A model generated the notes under the pieces. The model was not told the origin of the DNA. It saw only the letters and a list, made by a program, of their open reading frames with translations, and ran no database searches. From assembly GCF_001039575.1 (NCBI RefSeq), contig NZ_JIBT01000063.1:1-61554 (forward strand): a stretch of DNA of 61,554 bases, given 5' to 3'. The first letter of the stretch is position 1, and each line of letters begins with the position of its first letter. Below, piece after piece: positions 15,153 through 23,843 of this stretch. The translations under genes and the position numbers were made by a program. The stretch is from Halomonas sp. PR-M31 (GTDB lineage Bacteria; Pseudomonadota; Gammaproteobacteria; Pseudomonadales; Halomonadaceae).

Positions 15153-15963
15153 CGGCTGTCTCCGTTATCGCAAATTCTTCCGGCACCATGATGCGGTAGC
15201 GCGGGTGTATCCTGCCGCCTTTGACCAGAGCGCGGTCGCCGCTTCCGAGATTGAATTCCTGCGGATCGAGGCGCTTGCGCCACGGGTGGTTATGGTGGTC
15301 GGCAAAGACGAAGAACAGCCGCGTAACCTTGATCTTCCTGCAACTGTGCAACAACGCTGACAGGGTGCGCGGGCGCAGGGTCGTCAGGCTTTCAAACACC
15401 ATATCGAGATTGTGGAAGCTCTCATGGCCGGGCAGCTCGTCCATGACTTCCAGGACCGCCCGTTCGGGTGATGACATCCTCAGTTGCCAGTCCCAAGGCA
15501 GGGTGCTTGCGGCGTTGGAGCCGTCCTTGGCAAGGCCGAGGGCCGGATCGGAGAAGAGGGTCGTGGTACGTGTTTCCAGAGGTGCGTTCAGCGGTAGCCT
15601 GACCAGCCAGTTTGGTGTGCCTTCGCCATAGACCCAAACCGGCGCGTTCCCGCCCAGCGGCAAATAATGGCTGTAGCCTTGCAGCGCGAGCGCCGCCATG
15701 CCACCGATGTGAACATCGTAGCCCATGATGTGCTGCATAGAGAGCAAGCAGGTCTTCCAGTCGATGGTGTCGGGTTTTCCTGCACCCGGTGCCGGGCGCA
15801 GGAAAACGCCGCGGGTCACGCGCATCAGCCAGCCGCGATCAACATATTTGCGCGCGAGGAAGCGGCTGACTTCATGGCGTTTCAGCCAGTCAGAATCAAC
15901 CATGAAGCCGGGAGGGACAGCTTCGAGAGTATTCTTTAATTTTTCTGCTTTATGTGCACTCAT
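15142..15963 (-). CDS. abiEi: AbiEi-type antitoxin (type IV toxin-antitoxin)
   Basis: 273 residues from the ATG at 15963; an in-frame GTG at 15972 is the alternative, and a TATAAT overlaps that upstream start. The N-terminal 75 residues form a winged HTH (SDWLKRHEVSRFLARKYVDR, GWLMRVTRGVFLRP). The rest matches the AbiEi C-terminal domain (DVHIGGMAALALQGYSHYL; SSPERAVLEVMDELPG). AbiEi represses its operon and protects against the AbiEii nucleotidyltransferase. The downstream toxin gene overlaps by 11 bases but is truncated, so this may be an orphaned antitoxin still acting as a repressor. Confidence 0.85.
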   Translation of the reverse strand: MSAHKAEKLKNTLEAVPPGFMVDSDWLKRHEVSRFLARKYVDRGWLMRVTRGVFLRPAPGAGKPDTIDWKTCLLSMQHIMGYDVHIGGMAALALQGYSHYLPLGGNAPVWVYGEGTPNWLVRLPLNAPLETRTTTLFSDPALGLAKDGSNAASTLPWDWQLRMSSPERAVLEVMDELPGHESFHNLDMVFESLTTLRPRTLSALLHSCRKIKVTRLFFVFADHHNHPWRKRLDPQEFNLGSGDRALVKGGRIHPRYRIMVPEEFAITETADGA

Positions 15964-16265
15964 AGGTAACACATTATAATAATTTCAAAGAAATTGCCGC
16001 ACGGCTATTTAACAAAAACGATTTTAGTGTACTTTAGGTGCACAAAAATTAAAGATAAAAAAGGATTGAGGGCTCCGTCAGCCAGAAAAGCAGGGTGGGC
16101 GAGCGTGCTGGCACAGGATGATACAAAGGCTGGGACTGCCCTGCAGAAGTTTTGCGGGTACGGGCCCCGCATAGTTATGCATTGTGCTGCAGGGTAACGC
16201 CACGGACGTCCCGTAAGCTATTGAATACATGTTGTCTTGGTGGGCCTGGCAATCCCAAGTGACGT
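15964..16265. other. Intergenic region upstream of abiEi
   Basis: About 300 bases. Near abiEi it is AT-rich, with TATAAT on the minus strand at about 15973-15979 and an imperfect dyad GTGTAC...GTGCAC at about 16027-16043 that could be the AbiEi operator. Further right is the nested inverted repeat 16139-16194. No gene recognised. Confidence 0.45.
16139..16194. repeat. Nested inverted repeats
   Basis: An outer pair CCCTGCAG (16139-16146) and CTGCAGGG (16187-16194) encloses an inner hairpin TGCGGG (16153-16158) with CCCGCA (16166-16171). The arrangement could fold as a branched RNA or be a remnant of a mobile-element end. No T-run follows on either strand. Confidence 0.45.
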
Positions 16266-17102
16266 TCAGCGCAGCCGTGGCAACCCCGTCCGCTCACTCA
16301 AAAAGGCATCGATCCCCTCCAGATAAATCGATTCGCTCTCAAGGAACCCGGTGTTGTGGCTGCCGCCGATGACCAGCAAGCGCTTGGGCTCAGGGGCCGC
16401 CGCATGGACGGCTTCGCCCTCGGCGAACGGAATGATGTCGTCGTCAAGACTGTGGATCACTAGTACCGGTGTCTCGATCTCCTTGACGTAGGCAATGACG
16501 TCATATTCGAAGCGGGTCAGCCAGCGAGCCGGCAGGAAAGGATAGAGCCGTTGGGCCAACGCCGGCACCGAGGTGAAAGGCGACTCCAGGATCAGTGCCG
16601 CGGGTCTGGCTTCCCGCTTCAGCTCCTTGGCCAACTCCGCAGCGACTGCCGCCCCCAGCGAGCGGCCGAAAATCACGATCTTTCCCGGCTCGATGCCATG
16701 TGTCTCGTCCAGCCAGCGCCAGGCGGCGCGGGCATCAAGGGCGGTACCCGACTCGGAGGGACGTCCTTCGCTCTTGCCGTAGCCGCGATAGTCGACGATC
16801 AATACCGAAAGCCCGAGCCGGTGGAATTGCTGGATCGACGCCAAGCGGTGCGAGATGTTGCCGGCATTGCCATGGAAGAACAGCAGGTTGCCACGTGGAG
16901 ACTCGGCTGGTACCCACCAGGCATCCAGCGTCACCTCATCGTCGGTGCGCAGTTTGACCGATTCCCAGGTCAAGCCGATGTCCGCCGGCGTGGCCACATG
17001 CTCACGCGCCTGGGGCAGATACAGCAGCCGATCCTGAAAGGCACAGGCCGCCACTACCAGCATTGCATAACCTAGTAACAGCCACAGCAATATACGTAAC
17101 AT
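16266..17102 (-). CDS. Membrane-anchored alpha/beta hydrolase
   Basis: 278 residues. A hydrophobic N-terminal segment (about 3-20) should act as a signal anchor. The hydrolase fold follows: LLFFHGNAGN (oxyanion region, about 72-81), the nucleophile elbow GRSLG (about 147-151), an acid in HSLDDDIIPF and a His in GGSHNTGF. This matches the YfhR/ABHD13-like family of serine hydrolases with unknown substrate. It stands alone between abiEi and the second NERD-helicase, all on the minus strand. Its GC-rich composition suggests it belongs to the host backbone. Confidence 0.85.
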   Translation of the reverse strand: MLRILLWLLLGYAMLVVAACAFQDRLLYLPQAREHVATPADIGLTWESVKLRTDDEVTLDAWWVPAESPRGNLLFFHGNAGNISHRLASIQQFHRLGLSVLIVDYRGYGKSEGRPSESGTALDARAAWRWLDETHGIEPGKIVIFGRSLGAAVAAELAKELKREARPAALILESPFTSVPALAQRLYPFLPARWLTRFEYDVIAYVKEIETPVLVIHSLDDDIIPFAEGEAVHAAAPEPKRLLVIGGSHNTGFLESESIYLEGIDAFLSERTGLPRLR

Positions 17103-17254
17103 GGGTTTGCGCCGTTGACTGGCTTGAGTTTGGCCGGGCCGTTACTCCGGTCTCTTTTACTTGACGTACAGTCGTTTTACCTTTTCAAGTTCAAGACTAG
17201 CATCAGCGACGAGCGAAGCGTGGCACTTATCAAGGCGAAGATACGCTGACCCCT

Positions 17255-19123
17255 TTAATCCGCCGTCATTTCACAAAACCGGCTGACAAACCAATTATTC
17301 CCGCTGCCGGTAACGAGTAGCCTTCGCCGCGCTCGCGTCATGCCTACGTACAAAAGGCGCCCTTCCTGGGCCAGGTTCTCTTCGTTGTCTTTCAGTGCTC
17401 CTAGTCCGCAGAGAATCACGGTGTCGAATTCCAGCCCCTTGCTGCTCTGGCGGCTGAGTAGTACTACCTGGTTTACCTGTGGATCATAGGCACGCTTGTC
17501 CGCGGTGCTCTGTAGGCAGCAGCTGGGTATTCCGGCAGCCTTGAGGGCGTCGTGGTACCGCTGCCCTTGGGCGTTTTGGGTGTAGACGATGGCGATGGTG
17601 TTGAGCTCGCACCCTTGGGCCTGCCATTGCGTGATGCAGCGCACCAAAAAATGCGCTTCGTCTTGGAGGGTTTTGAAATGGCGAAAGGCGGGGGGAGGGC
17701 CACTTACGCCGGCCACTTCAGGCGCAATAAGCGGAATGTGGTCTTCGTCCGCGTCCTGCGCTTTTATGAAGTCCTTGGCAAAGTCGTAGGCGAAGGTAAG
17801 GATTTCCCGGGTGTTGCGATAGTTGAGCTTGAGAATCGTGGTACGGCCGCGGGCTTGGATGCCGGCGGCGGAAAGCGGGAATTTGATCGAGCTTTTCTGA
17901 TAGATGGACTGGGCGTCATCGTAAAGCAGCAGAAGGGAGTTGATGCTCGGATCGATCATCTGCACGACCAGCTTGAACCATTCTTGCTCGAAGTCGTGTC
18001 CTTCGTCGATCATCAGTGCGCCGTACTGTGCTCGGGGGATTCGTGATTGATCAACCGCCTGGATGACGCTTTCCACCTGGCGCTCGTAAACAGGTCGTGT
18101 TCCAGGCAGTAGATCCACGTTGTAGGTCTTCAGCTGCAAGCCGCACCATTCGTGAAAATGGTGGACTCTTACCTTGTCCTCGATATCCTTTTCTGCGATG
18201 AAGCAGCGCAAGCGGGCTGCCAGAGTAATATTGAAGCACAGCACTAGGATCGGCTTTTGAATCGCTTGGGCCAGATACAGGCAGCGATAGCCGAGGATCA
18301 GCGTCTTGCCGGACCCGGCGACGCCATGGATCACCCGGTGACCATCACCCATGCTTCTGGCCAGCTGTTCCTGCTGGATGTCCATGACCCGCATGATGTC
18401 GGGAATCAGATTGGTTGGCTTCTCTTCATCCATCTCACCCGTCTCATCCTTCGAATGCTCGTCATCAAAAAGATCCTTGGTGGGGGAGTCGATGCGCACT
18501 TCAGGGAAGAGCTGCCAGCGAATCCTGTCGATCTGCGGAACGCTCAGCTGCTCGCCGAAGCGATAGTCGAACATGTCCCAGAGGCGCTGCTGAAACGCTT
18601 CCGGGTCCACGGTGGTAAGCATCTCGTCCTTGCAGATCAGGCGATGCGCGGGAAGAATGCGCTCCTGCTCTTCCTCGGGAACGACTTGATCCCATTGGCG
18701 GCGGGTGATGTTGGGAAATACGACGCCGTACCCGTAGGGAAAGCACAGCTTACCCTGGTAGCGTTCGTCAGCCTGGATCAGCTGTGGATCACGCTTCAAC
18801 TGGTCGATGGCGGCAAAGGAGCACTGGCGAGCTTGGGTCAGCGGGTTGCTGACTGTTTTTCGACCGCTATTGGTATCAAGTACGACGCTTTCCGGAGTGA
18901 TCGACCTGAGAGTATCGAGCTTCCAATCCTTGACTTCGAGAAAGAGCAGGCCGCGGCCAGGGTGCAGGATGATGAAGTCGGGATAGCGACGTTGACGCCC
19001 GAGAGGAATGTCGTACCAGACCAGATAGTCCTCTTCCAGCAAGCTTTCCAGCCGCTGGCCGAAGCGCCGTTCGCCACCGGTCATTCTGGAAATGGTGCTG
19101 AGAGCGGGAATGATCGTGGCCAT
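17255..19123 (-). CDS. NERD nuclease-like domain plus UvrD/PcrA-type SF1 helicase
   Basis: 622 residues. The NERD domain covers about 15-140, with RYPDFIILHPGRGLLFLEVK supplying the D...E-x-K core. The helicase has Walker A GVAGSGKT (about 268-275), Walker B MIDEGHD (about 375-381), LNYRNTREI, the UvrD motif SSKGLEFDTVILCG (about 565) and YVGMTRARRRLLVTGSG (about 590-607). The helicase set is more complete than in the 551-aa relative at 11062. Predicted to be a DNA-processing enzyme with possible nuclease activity. Flanked by AT-rich DNA at 19124-19354, so it may have been acquired. No partner gene is adjacent. Confidence 0.85.
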   Translation of the reverse strand: MATIIPALSTISRMTGGERRFGQRLESLLEEDYLVWYDIPLGRQRRYPDFIILHPGRGLLFLEVKDWKLDTLRSITPESVVLDTNSGRKTVSNPLTQARQCSFAAIDQLKRDPQLIQADERYQGKLCFPYGYGVVFPNITRRQWDQVVPEEEQERILPAHRLICKDEMLTTVDPEAFQQRLWDMFDYRFGEQLSVPQIDRIRWQLFPEVRIDSPTKDLFDDEHSKDETGEMDEEKPTNLIPDIMRVMDIQQEQLARSMGDGHRVIHGVAGSGKTLILGYRCLYLAQAIQKPILVLCFNITLAARLRCFIAEKDIEDKVRVHHFHEWCGLQLKTYNVDLLPGTRPVYERQVESVIQAVDQSRIPRAQYGALMIDEGHDFEQEWFKLVVQMIDPSINSLLLLYDDAQSIYQKSSIKFPLSAAGIQARGRTTILKLNYRNTREILTFAYDFAKDFIKAQDADEDHIPLIAPEVAGVSGPPPAFRHFKTLQDEAHFLVRCITQWQAQGCELNTIAIVYTQNAQGQRYHDALKAAGIPSCCLQSTADKRAYDPQVNQVVLLSRQSSKGLEFDTVILCGLGALKDNEENLAQEGRLLYVGMTRARRRLLVTGSGNNWFVSRFCEMTAD

Positions 19124-19180
19124 GGTGTCGATGTCCCGATACAGGGCTAGGAGGCGGTGCCAACAATGTTTTTTTAATTT

Positions 19181-19277
19181 AAACGAAATAAATAAAGATT
19201 ATTCTTCAATAAGTCGGCAGTAACGTCAGCATTTGGTCTCTTTGCCGGCATCGTTTCTATATTTTTTATTTCGTTTA
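19181..19277. repeat. Pair of AT-rich 12-13 bp inverted repeats
   Basis: AAACGAAATAAA at 19181-19192 and its reverse complement TTTATTTCGTTT at 19265-19276, extendable by one pair, are separated by 72 bases. The intervening DNA and both flanks are much more AT-rich than the surroundings. It might be the scar of a small element or a shared regulatory structure upstream of the NERD-helicase gene. Confidence 0.45.
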
Positions 19278-19354
19278 TTGAATACAAAAAGCCTTGCGGC
19301 ATTCTTCAAGCGGTTTGCTTGTACCCCAAACACAAGACCCATTATCATGGTTTC

Positions 19355-19693
19355 ATGAAACCTACCCGCGGACTCATTTTGAATATCGTCGTTCCGATAG
19401 CGCTGATATTGGTGCTCGCCGGTGCCATCTTCGGCGGTCAGGCAGTGTCCGAAAGTCGTGCCGACAATCGTATCCAGCAGGCACTTGCGACGGCGCTCGA
19501 ATCCTCGAATGCGATAGAGCTCAAGTTTTTGCAGCAGGTCAATCACGGCTACGGCGTCTGTGGTCTGTACAAGGTGGCCTCATCCAATCAGGGCTACGCT
19601 TCGTTTTTCTATGACAAGGTCAACGAGACGGTCATTCTTGATGTCAATTCGCGGCGCTATACGTCGAATTGCGGTTTGTCTGCTTTTTGTTAA
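19355..19693 (+). CDS. Hypothetical membrane-anchored 112-aa protein
   Basis: 112 residues from the ATG at 19355. One hydrophobic segment at about 6-27 (ILNIVVPIALILVLAGAIFG) would anchor the protein in the inner membrane. The remaining 85 residues face the periplasm and contain three cysteines (VCGLYKV; SNCGLSAFC), allowing a disulfide. The segment GYGVCGLYKVASSNQGYASF, then YDKVNETVILD, is reminiscent of small periplasmic domains but I do not recognise a family. It precedes the copper genes by 140 bases on the same strand. Confidence 0.65.
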   Translation: MKPTRGLILNIVVPIALILVLAGAIFGGQAVSESRADNRIQQALATALESSNAIELKFLQQVNHGYGVCGLYKVASSNQGYASFFYDKVNETVILDVNSRRYTSNCGLSAFC

Positions 19694-19832
19694 TGCCAGT
19701 CATTCTCGATTGGCTCCACCTCCCAAATGCTGCATATTTCAAGAGTCTGCTCGGCGAGCGAATCTGCTAGCGTCGGATAGGCACGACCTGCATCCTGCCC
19801 TTCAGCATTTCTCTAAATGGAGAATGAAACCG

Positions 19833-20297
19833 ATGCCTAGCGAAAAGCGAAACATCAAGTATCGAGGCTTTTATGCGCTGCTTATAGGCGTACTGTTGGC
19901 GCTGTTGTCGATGAGCAGTGGCTATGCCGCGGAGTTGGAGGTGAAGGATGCTCGATTACGCGCCTTGCCCGGCGATCTGCCGGCGGCAGGCTATTTCACG
20001 CTCGACAACACCAGCGACAAGTCTGTGGTTCTAGTAGGGGCGCAAAGCGATGCTTTCGGTATGGTCGAGATGCATCGCAGCACCAACGAAGACGGGATGG
20101 CTGGCATGGAGTCGATATCCCAGCTCGAGGTGGCACCGGGCAAGAGTCTCGAGTTTGCGCCGAAGGGGTATCACCTCATGCTCATGCAGCCAAAGCAGCC
20201 GTTATCCGTTGGAGATGAGGTAAGCGTCGAGCTTGAGTTCGAAGATGATCGGCGTTTGTCCGTGGACTTTGAAGTCGTGTCCCCGGCGTCGATGTAA
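19833..20297 (+). CDS. PCu(A)C-type periplasmic copper chaperone
   Basis: 154 residues. The ATG at 19833 is chosen because GGAG (19819-19822) lies 10 bases before it; the ATG at 19824 is too close. A signal peptide (about 1-35, ending GYAA) precedes a cupredoxin-like domain. The copper ligands fit H-(M)-x10-M-x21-H-x-M: MVEMHRSTNEDGMAGM and later YHLMLM. Proteins of this family deliver Cu(I) to the CuA site of cytochrome c oxidase. The SCO gene 22 bases downstream supports a joint role in oxidase maturation. Confidence 0.9.
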   Translation: MPSEKRNIKYRGFYALLIGVLLALLSMSSGYAAELEVKDARLRALPGDLPAAGYFTLDNTSDKSVVLVGAQSDAFGMVEMHRSTNEDGMAGMESISQLEVAPGKSLEFAPKGYHLMLMQPKQPLSVGDEVSVELEFEDDRRLSVDFEVVSPASM

Positions 20298-20319
20298 AAA
20301 AGCCACGCAGGAGACATCC

Positions 20320-20898
20320 ATGCATAGAGGGTTGTTGCCGGTACTAGTATCGCTGTGGCTAGCAGGATGCGATGGTCGCGACTGGCGAACCAACGACGTA
20401 TCCGAGATCATGCCGCCGCTTGATTTCAATCTCGTCGATGAGAACGGCGAGCAGGTGAGCGAAGACGCCTTTCTTGGAAAACCCACGCTGTTGTATTTTG
20501 GCTATACCCATTGCCCCGACATCTGCCCCACCACCCTTGCCGAGCTTGCATCGATCACCAGGCAGCTCGATGAGAAAGCGCGGGACGACATACAGATACT
20601 GTTTGTCTCCGTCGATCCATCCCGGGATACCCCGAAGATCATGAAGCGCTACACCAACGCGTTTGGCCCGCAGTTTGTTGGGCTCACCGGCGACAAGGCC
20701 GACATCGATTCACTTACCAACCAATATCGCATTACCTACAAATACGACGAAAAAGACGAAAACGGCAATTACGATGTCACCCACTCCAGTGCCGTTTTCG
20801 CCTTCGATCGACAAGGCAATGCGCAGTTCGTGATACGCGATGCAGATCCCAGGCAGGATGTTGTCTCGGATCTGGATCGGCTTTCTGAAAGCGGCTGA
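20320..20898 (+). CDS. SCO1/SenC-family copper-handling lipoprotein
   Basis: 192 residues from the ATG at 20320 with AGGAG upstream. The lipobox LAGC places the lipidated Cys at 17. The thioredoxin-like fold has YFGYTHCPDICPT with Cys65 and Cys69 as copper ligands, LFVSVDPSRDTP, and the third ligand His in YDVTHSSAVF. SCO proteins reduce or metallate the CuA centre of cytochrome oxidase. It follows the PCu(A)C chaperone gene closely, so the two form an operon. Confidence 0.92.
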   Translation: MHRGLLPVLVSLWLAGCDGRDWRTNDVSEIMPPLDFNLVDENGEQVSEDAFLGKPTLLYFGYTHCPDICPTTLAELASITRQLDEKARDDIQILFVSVDPSRDTPKIMKRYTNAFGPQFVGLTGDKADIDSLTNQYRITYKYDEKDENGNYDVTHSSAVFAFDRQGNAQFVIRDADPRQDVVSDLDRLSESG

Positions 20899-20964
20899 AG
20901 GCGCGTTGCAAAAAAAGTAGGTGTGCTATGCTTGCGAGAAGTCGTCAATGATGGGTAAGCGCTT

Positions 20965-21204
20965 ATGCAACTTGAAGAATTGATGGCCAAAGTGAGTCGT
21001 CTGCCGGCGTTTCGACAACAAGAAGTGCTGGACTTTGTCACGTTTCTGGAACAACAGCATGGTCGCGCTGCTACGCTGAAGGATGACCACGGAGAATGGT
21101 CAGAACATCAGTTTCAGATCATGAGCGTGGATCAGGCCATGCGTGGTATCAGCGACGAGTCTGACCTTTACTCGGAAGACGATCTGAAGGAACGCTGGTC
21201 ATGA
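20965..21204 (+). CDS. DUF2281 antitoxin-like protein
   Basis: 79 residues. The N-terminal 35 residues (QLEELMAKVSRLPAFRQQEV, LDFVTFLEQQ) match the DUF2281 pattern of small antitoxin-like proteins. The acidic C-terminus (DESDLYSEDDLKERWS) is typical of a toxin-binding tail. A likely promoter is TTGCAA at about 20905 with TATGCT about 15 bases on. The gene overlaps by 4 bases a short MazF/PemK-like remnant, so it is probably an antitoxin whose toxin has decayed. Confidence 0.75.
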   Translation: MQLEELMAKVSRLPAFRQQEVLDFVTFLEQQHGRAATLKDDHGEWSEHQFQIMSVDQAMRGISDESDLYSEDDLKERWS

Positions 21205-21344
21205 AACGTGCCGGACAGATCGCACTGATGCCTTTTCCGTATACCAATTTACAACATGGCTTTTTAAGAGAACTACCCGAATCTCGCCTACTCGATATCA
21301 AAGAGCGCCTGGCCGTCTGGCTTACAAGCCGCAACGGCCAATGA
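21201..21344 (+). pseudogene. MazF/PemK-type toxin remnant with internal in-frame deletion
   Basis: 47 residues from the ATG at 21201, which overlaps the upstream stop codon (ATGA). The start, MKRAGQIALMPFPYTNLQ, is the N-terminus of a MazF/PemK toxin. It runs directly into LPESRLLDIKERLAVWLTS, which looks like the C-terminal helix of the same family. The central 55-65 residues, including the usual RP.LVL region and the catalytic loops, are absent. It cannot be an active endoribonuclease. The pairing with the DUF2281 gene identifies the original toxin-antitoxin unit. Confidence 0.7.
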
Positions 21345-21418
21345 CACTTTATTGATTCGCCAATTTTAATCCACTGATTTGATCGAATCACCTGCTACCG
21401 GTTCGGCGCTATCTTGAA

Positions 21419-23160
21419 TTATCTCGCCAGTTGCTTTTCCACCGCATCGAGAAAGCCTTGCATATCCACTATCTGCTCCTTGTCCGGATTGGCAGTCTTG
21501 CCTTTCAAATCGCCGGTGATGATGCCGGCATCGACGGTATCGATCAGCGCTTCTTTCAGTTGCGTGGCGTAGTTGACAAGAGGGTCGTTGCCTTCCCGCT
21601 CGCCCAGGGTTTCCAGGGCGTTGGCCACGGCGAACAGCAGCGCCGAGGAGTTGAAGTGCGCTTCCTTGCCGTCCGTTTCCTGGTATTTCAGGTAAAGATC
21701 GTGGGCGGTGCCGTGAGGCGCCTCGAACAGCATGGTGCCGTTCTTGCTTTCGATGATGGAGCTTGCTGTGGCAAGACTCCCGCCCAGGGCGGCGGAGATG
21801 TCCGAAAAGATGTCGCCATCCAGATTCTGGGCCGGGTAGAGAGCGTTGCGGGGTGGGTCGGTGATCATCTTGATCAGCTGGCTTGAGGGCCGCATGATCA
21901 TAAAGGAGGGTGGCGCAGTACCAGCCTGGGCTAGCTCGTAGCGCACATCGGTGATGACGGTGCTGAACACCTCATCGTAATTCATGTATTCGCGCTTGAG
22001 GCCAAAGTAGACCTCCTTCTTCTTGCGCGAGGCATCCCGGAATACCTGCAGTACCCAGTCCTTGATGGCCTGGGCATCGTTGGACATCAGCAGAATCGGG
22101 TCGCCTTCCTTCACCCGCCGGGCATGCTTTTCCTCGCCGTCGACGATCACCTTGAGGATGCCGTCTTCTGCGGCGGGCATGTTGTAGCTGCCGTATTGAT
22201 CACCGCCCCCTGCGCTCATGCGAGACAGCGACACCTGGGCCTCGCGCTTAGGGATGCCGTAGCGCTTGAGCTGCTCGACCAGCTTGAAGAGCTTGCGCCC
22301 AGTGGTGTTGTCCGGCACGCCCCATAGGGCCCGCTCGGGCGGGTTGGCTACGATACGTGCCGCCTGAGCGTCGATCAGCTCATAATGATAGGCAAGCCCT
22401 AGGGATTCGACCTGCTGCTGATACTCCTGCCGGTAGATCTCTTCGATGACCGTACGCATGGCGCCGTCGTAGCCGGCGATGACTGTATCCTTGAGGCCGA
22501 GATAGATATCGCGCTTTTCATCGATCGCCCGCTTGAAGAAGCGATGGGCCCAGCCTTGATATCGTCGATATCGTTGGTGGCCAGCAGCCAGGGATCTCCC
22601 TTGTTGACCTCCCGGCGGTGCAACTCGACCGGGTCGCCGCTGGCACCGACGAACATCAGCTTGACGATACCGGTGGCGCTGGAGAGCTCGTTGTAGCTCT
22701 CCTTGATGCCGCCGCTGATCATGGTGTCGACCTCGATGTCTCGGCCGATCCACTCGGGTTTGTCGAACTCCAGATTGCGAAACTGAATGTCTTCCCGAGT
22801 GATGTTGCCGCCAATACCCTTGCGAATGGCGCCGTTGGGTGACTTGGTGGCCAGTGGATGCAGGGCGTTCTTGACGATGTTCGGATGCTTTTCCAGCAGA
22901 GCCGTCAGCTGATCCCGGTTGACGGTCATGCCGGCGTTCTTGATGCCCACGCCGTGCTGCTTGAGCGCTTCGATGGCGTTCATGACGGCTTTACCGTTGG
23001 TCGCCAGACGATTTTCCGCAGACAGATCGATATCGACCAGTTCCATGTCCAGACGCGAAGTCACGAACATCTCAAGGATCTTCTCGAAAGCCACCTGGGC
23101 CATTTCGTCGCCATGGAGAATGACCAAGGGAGACGCTACGCTGATCTTGCTGCTCATCAT
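21419..23160 (-). CDS. NADP-type isocitrate dehydrogenase, duplicated internal domain (single-base frameshift near 22553)
   Basis: Two overlapping frames together encode about 580 residues. Restoring one base at about 22553 (AAG GCC TGG for AAG GCT GGG) joins NDIDDIK to WAHRFFKRAIDEKRD. The start LVILHGDEMAQVAFEKI and NGAIRKGIGG, NITRED match NADP-dependent isocitrate dehydrogenases, which make 2-oxoglutarate in the TCA cycle. The middle contains two similar blocks in tandem: GIVKLMF...GDPWLLATND...YLGLKDTVIAGYD, then GILKVIV...GDPILLMSND...YFGLKREYMNYD. The second leads to NLDGDIFSDISAALGGSLA. The missing base is most likely a consensus error because both halves are intact. Confidence 0.85.
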
Positions 23161-23208
23161 CTTTCTCGTCTTGCTGTGGTAATGAAATTGAGTGTGACTC
23201 GAGTCAGT

Positions 23209-23784
23209 CTACTCTTTTGTCGGCTTTAGGGGAGGCAGCAATCGTTCCAGCTCGAATACGTGTGGGTCCTCGACATCCAGCTCACGTAGCGCCGCCGCCA
23301 GATTCAGCAGGTAGTCGCGATTGGGGCCGCTCGGCCCCTTGGCTCCTGCAATTTGCTGCGCGATATGATGATATGAAGCATCGCCGAGAAAGGCGGCGTT
23401 GTCTTCGGTGGCGATATAGACCAGTCCTTCAATACGCTCGCTCTTCTCGAAGTGCAGTTCGGTTACCAGGCGCAGATAGCCGTTCTTTTCACGGACATCG
23501 AGAGGCCCCAGAGTCTCGGGGGTAATGCGATAGGCCATGCCGTGACAGATCGCGCCTGCCTGGCGCACCAAGGTGGCGACCCGCCCCGGCGCTTCCGGTG
23601 TGCCGCGATGATCATGAGAGCCTTGCCAGAAACGCCGCACCCAACCATGAATGTAGGCCGGGCGCCGCTCCAGATAGGGAAAGCCCGCCTTCCAGATCAG
23701 CGAACCGTAGCCGAACAGCCAGATCGCATCCTGGCCGTCGAAGTGGGTCATGGATTGATTGATGCGTGTAGTGTCGAGCGACAT
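23209..23784 (-). CDS. ChaC-like gamma-glutamylcyclotransferase
   Basis: 191 residues. LFGYGSLIWKAGFPY (about 23-37) is the nucleotide-like binding loop of the gamma-glutamylcyclotransferase fold. RRFWQGSHDHRGTPEAPGRV and the catalytic Glu in DVREKNGY (about 100) are as in ChaC proteins, which release 5-oxoproline from glutathione. It lies upstream of the isocitrate dehydrogenase gene on the minus strand, 48 bases away, so the two may be co-transcribed. Confidence 0.9.
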   Translation of the reverse strand: MSLDTTRINQSMTHFDGQDAIWLFGYGSLIWKAGFPYLERRPAYIHGWVRRFWQGSHDHRGTPEAPGRVATLVRQAGAICHGMAYRITPETLGPLDVREKNGYLRLVTELHFEKSERIEGLVYIATEDNAAFLGDASYHHIAQQIAGAKGPSGPNRDYLLNLAAALRELDVEDPHVFELERLLPPLKPTKE

Positions 23785-23843
23785 GGTGCAGGGTTGTCCA
23801 AGCTATCTGAACTTTTCGAAAAATACAGGCTAAAAATGCAGCC

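Noticed and set aside
18257-19150. Plus-strand frame of 297 codons opposite the second NERD-helicase
   Set aside because: Antisense to a gene with complete helicase motifs; shadow.
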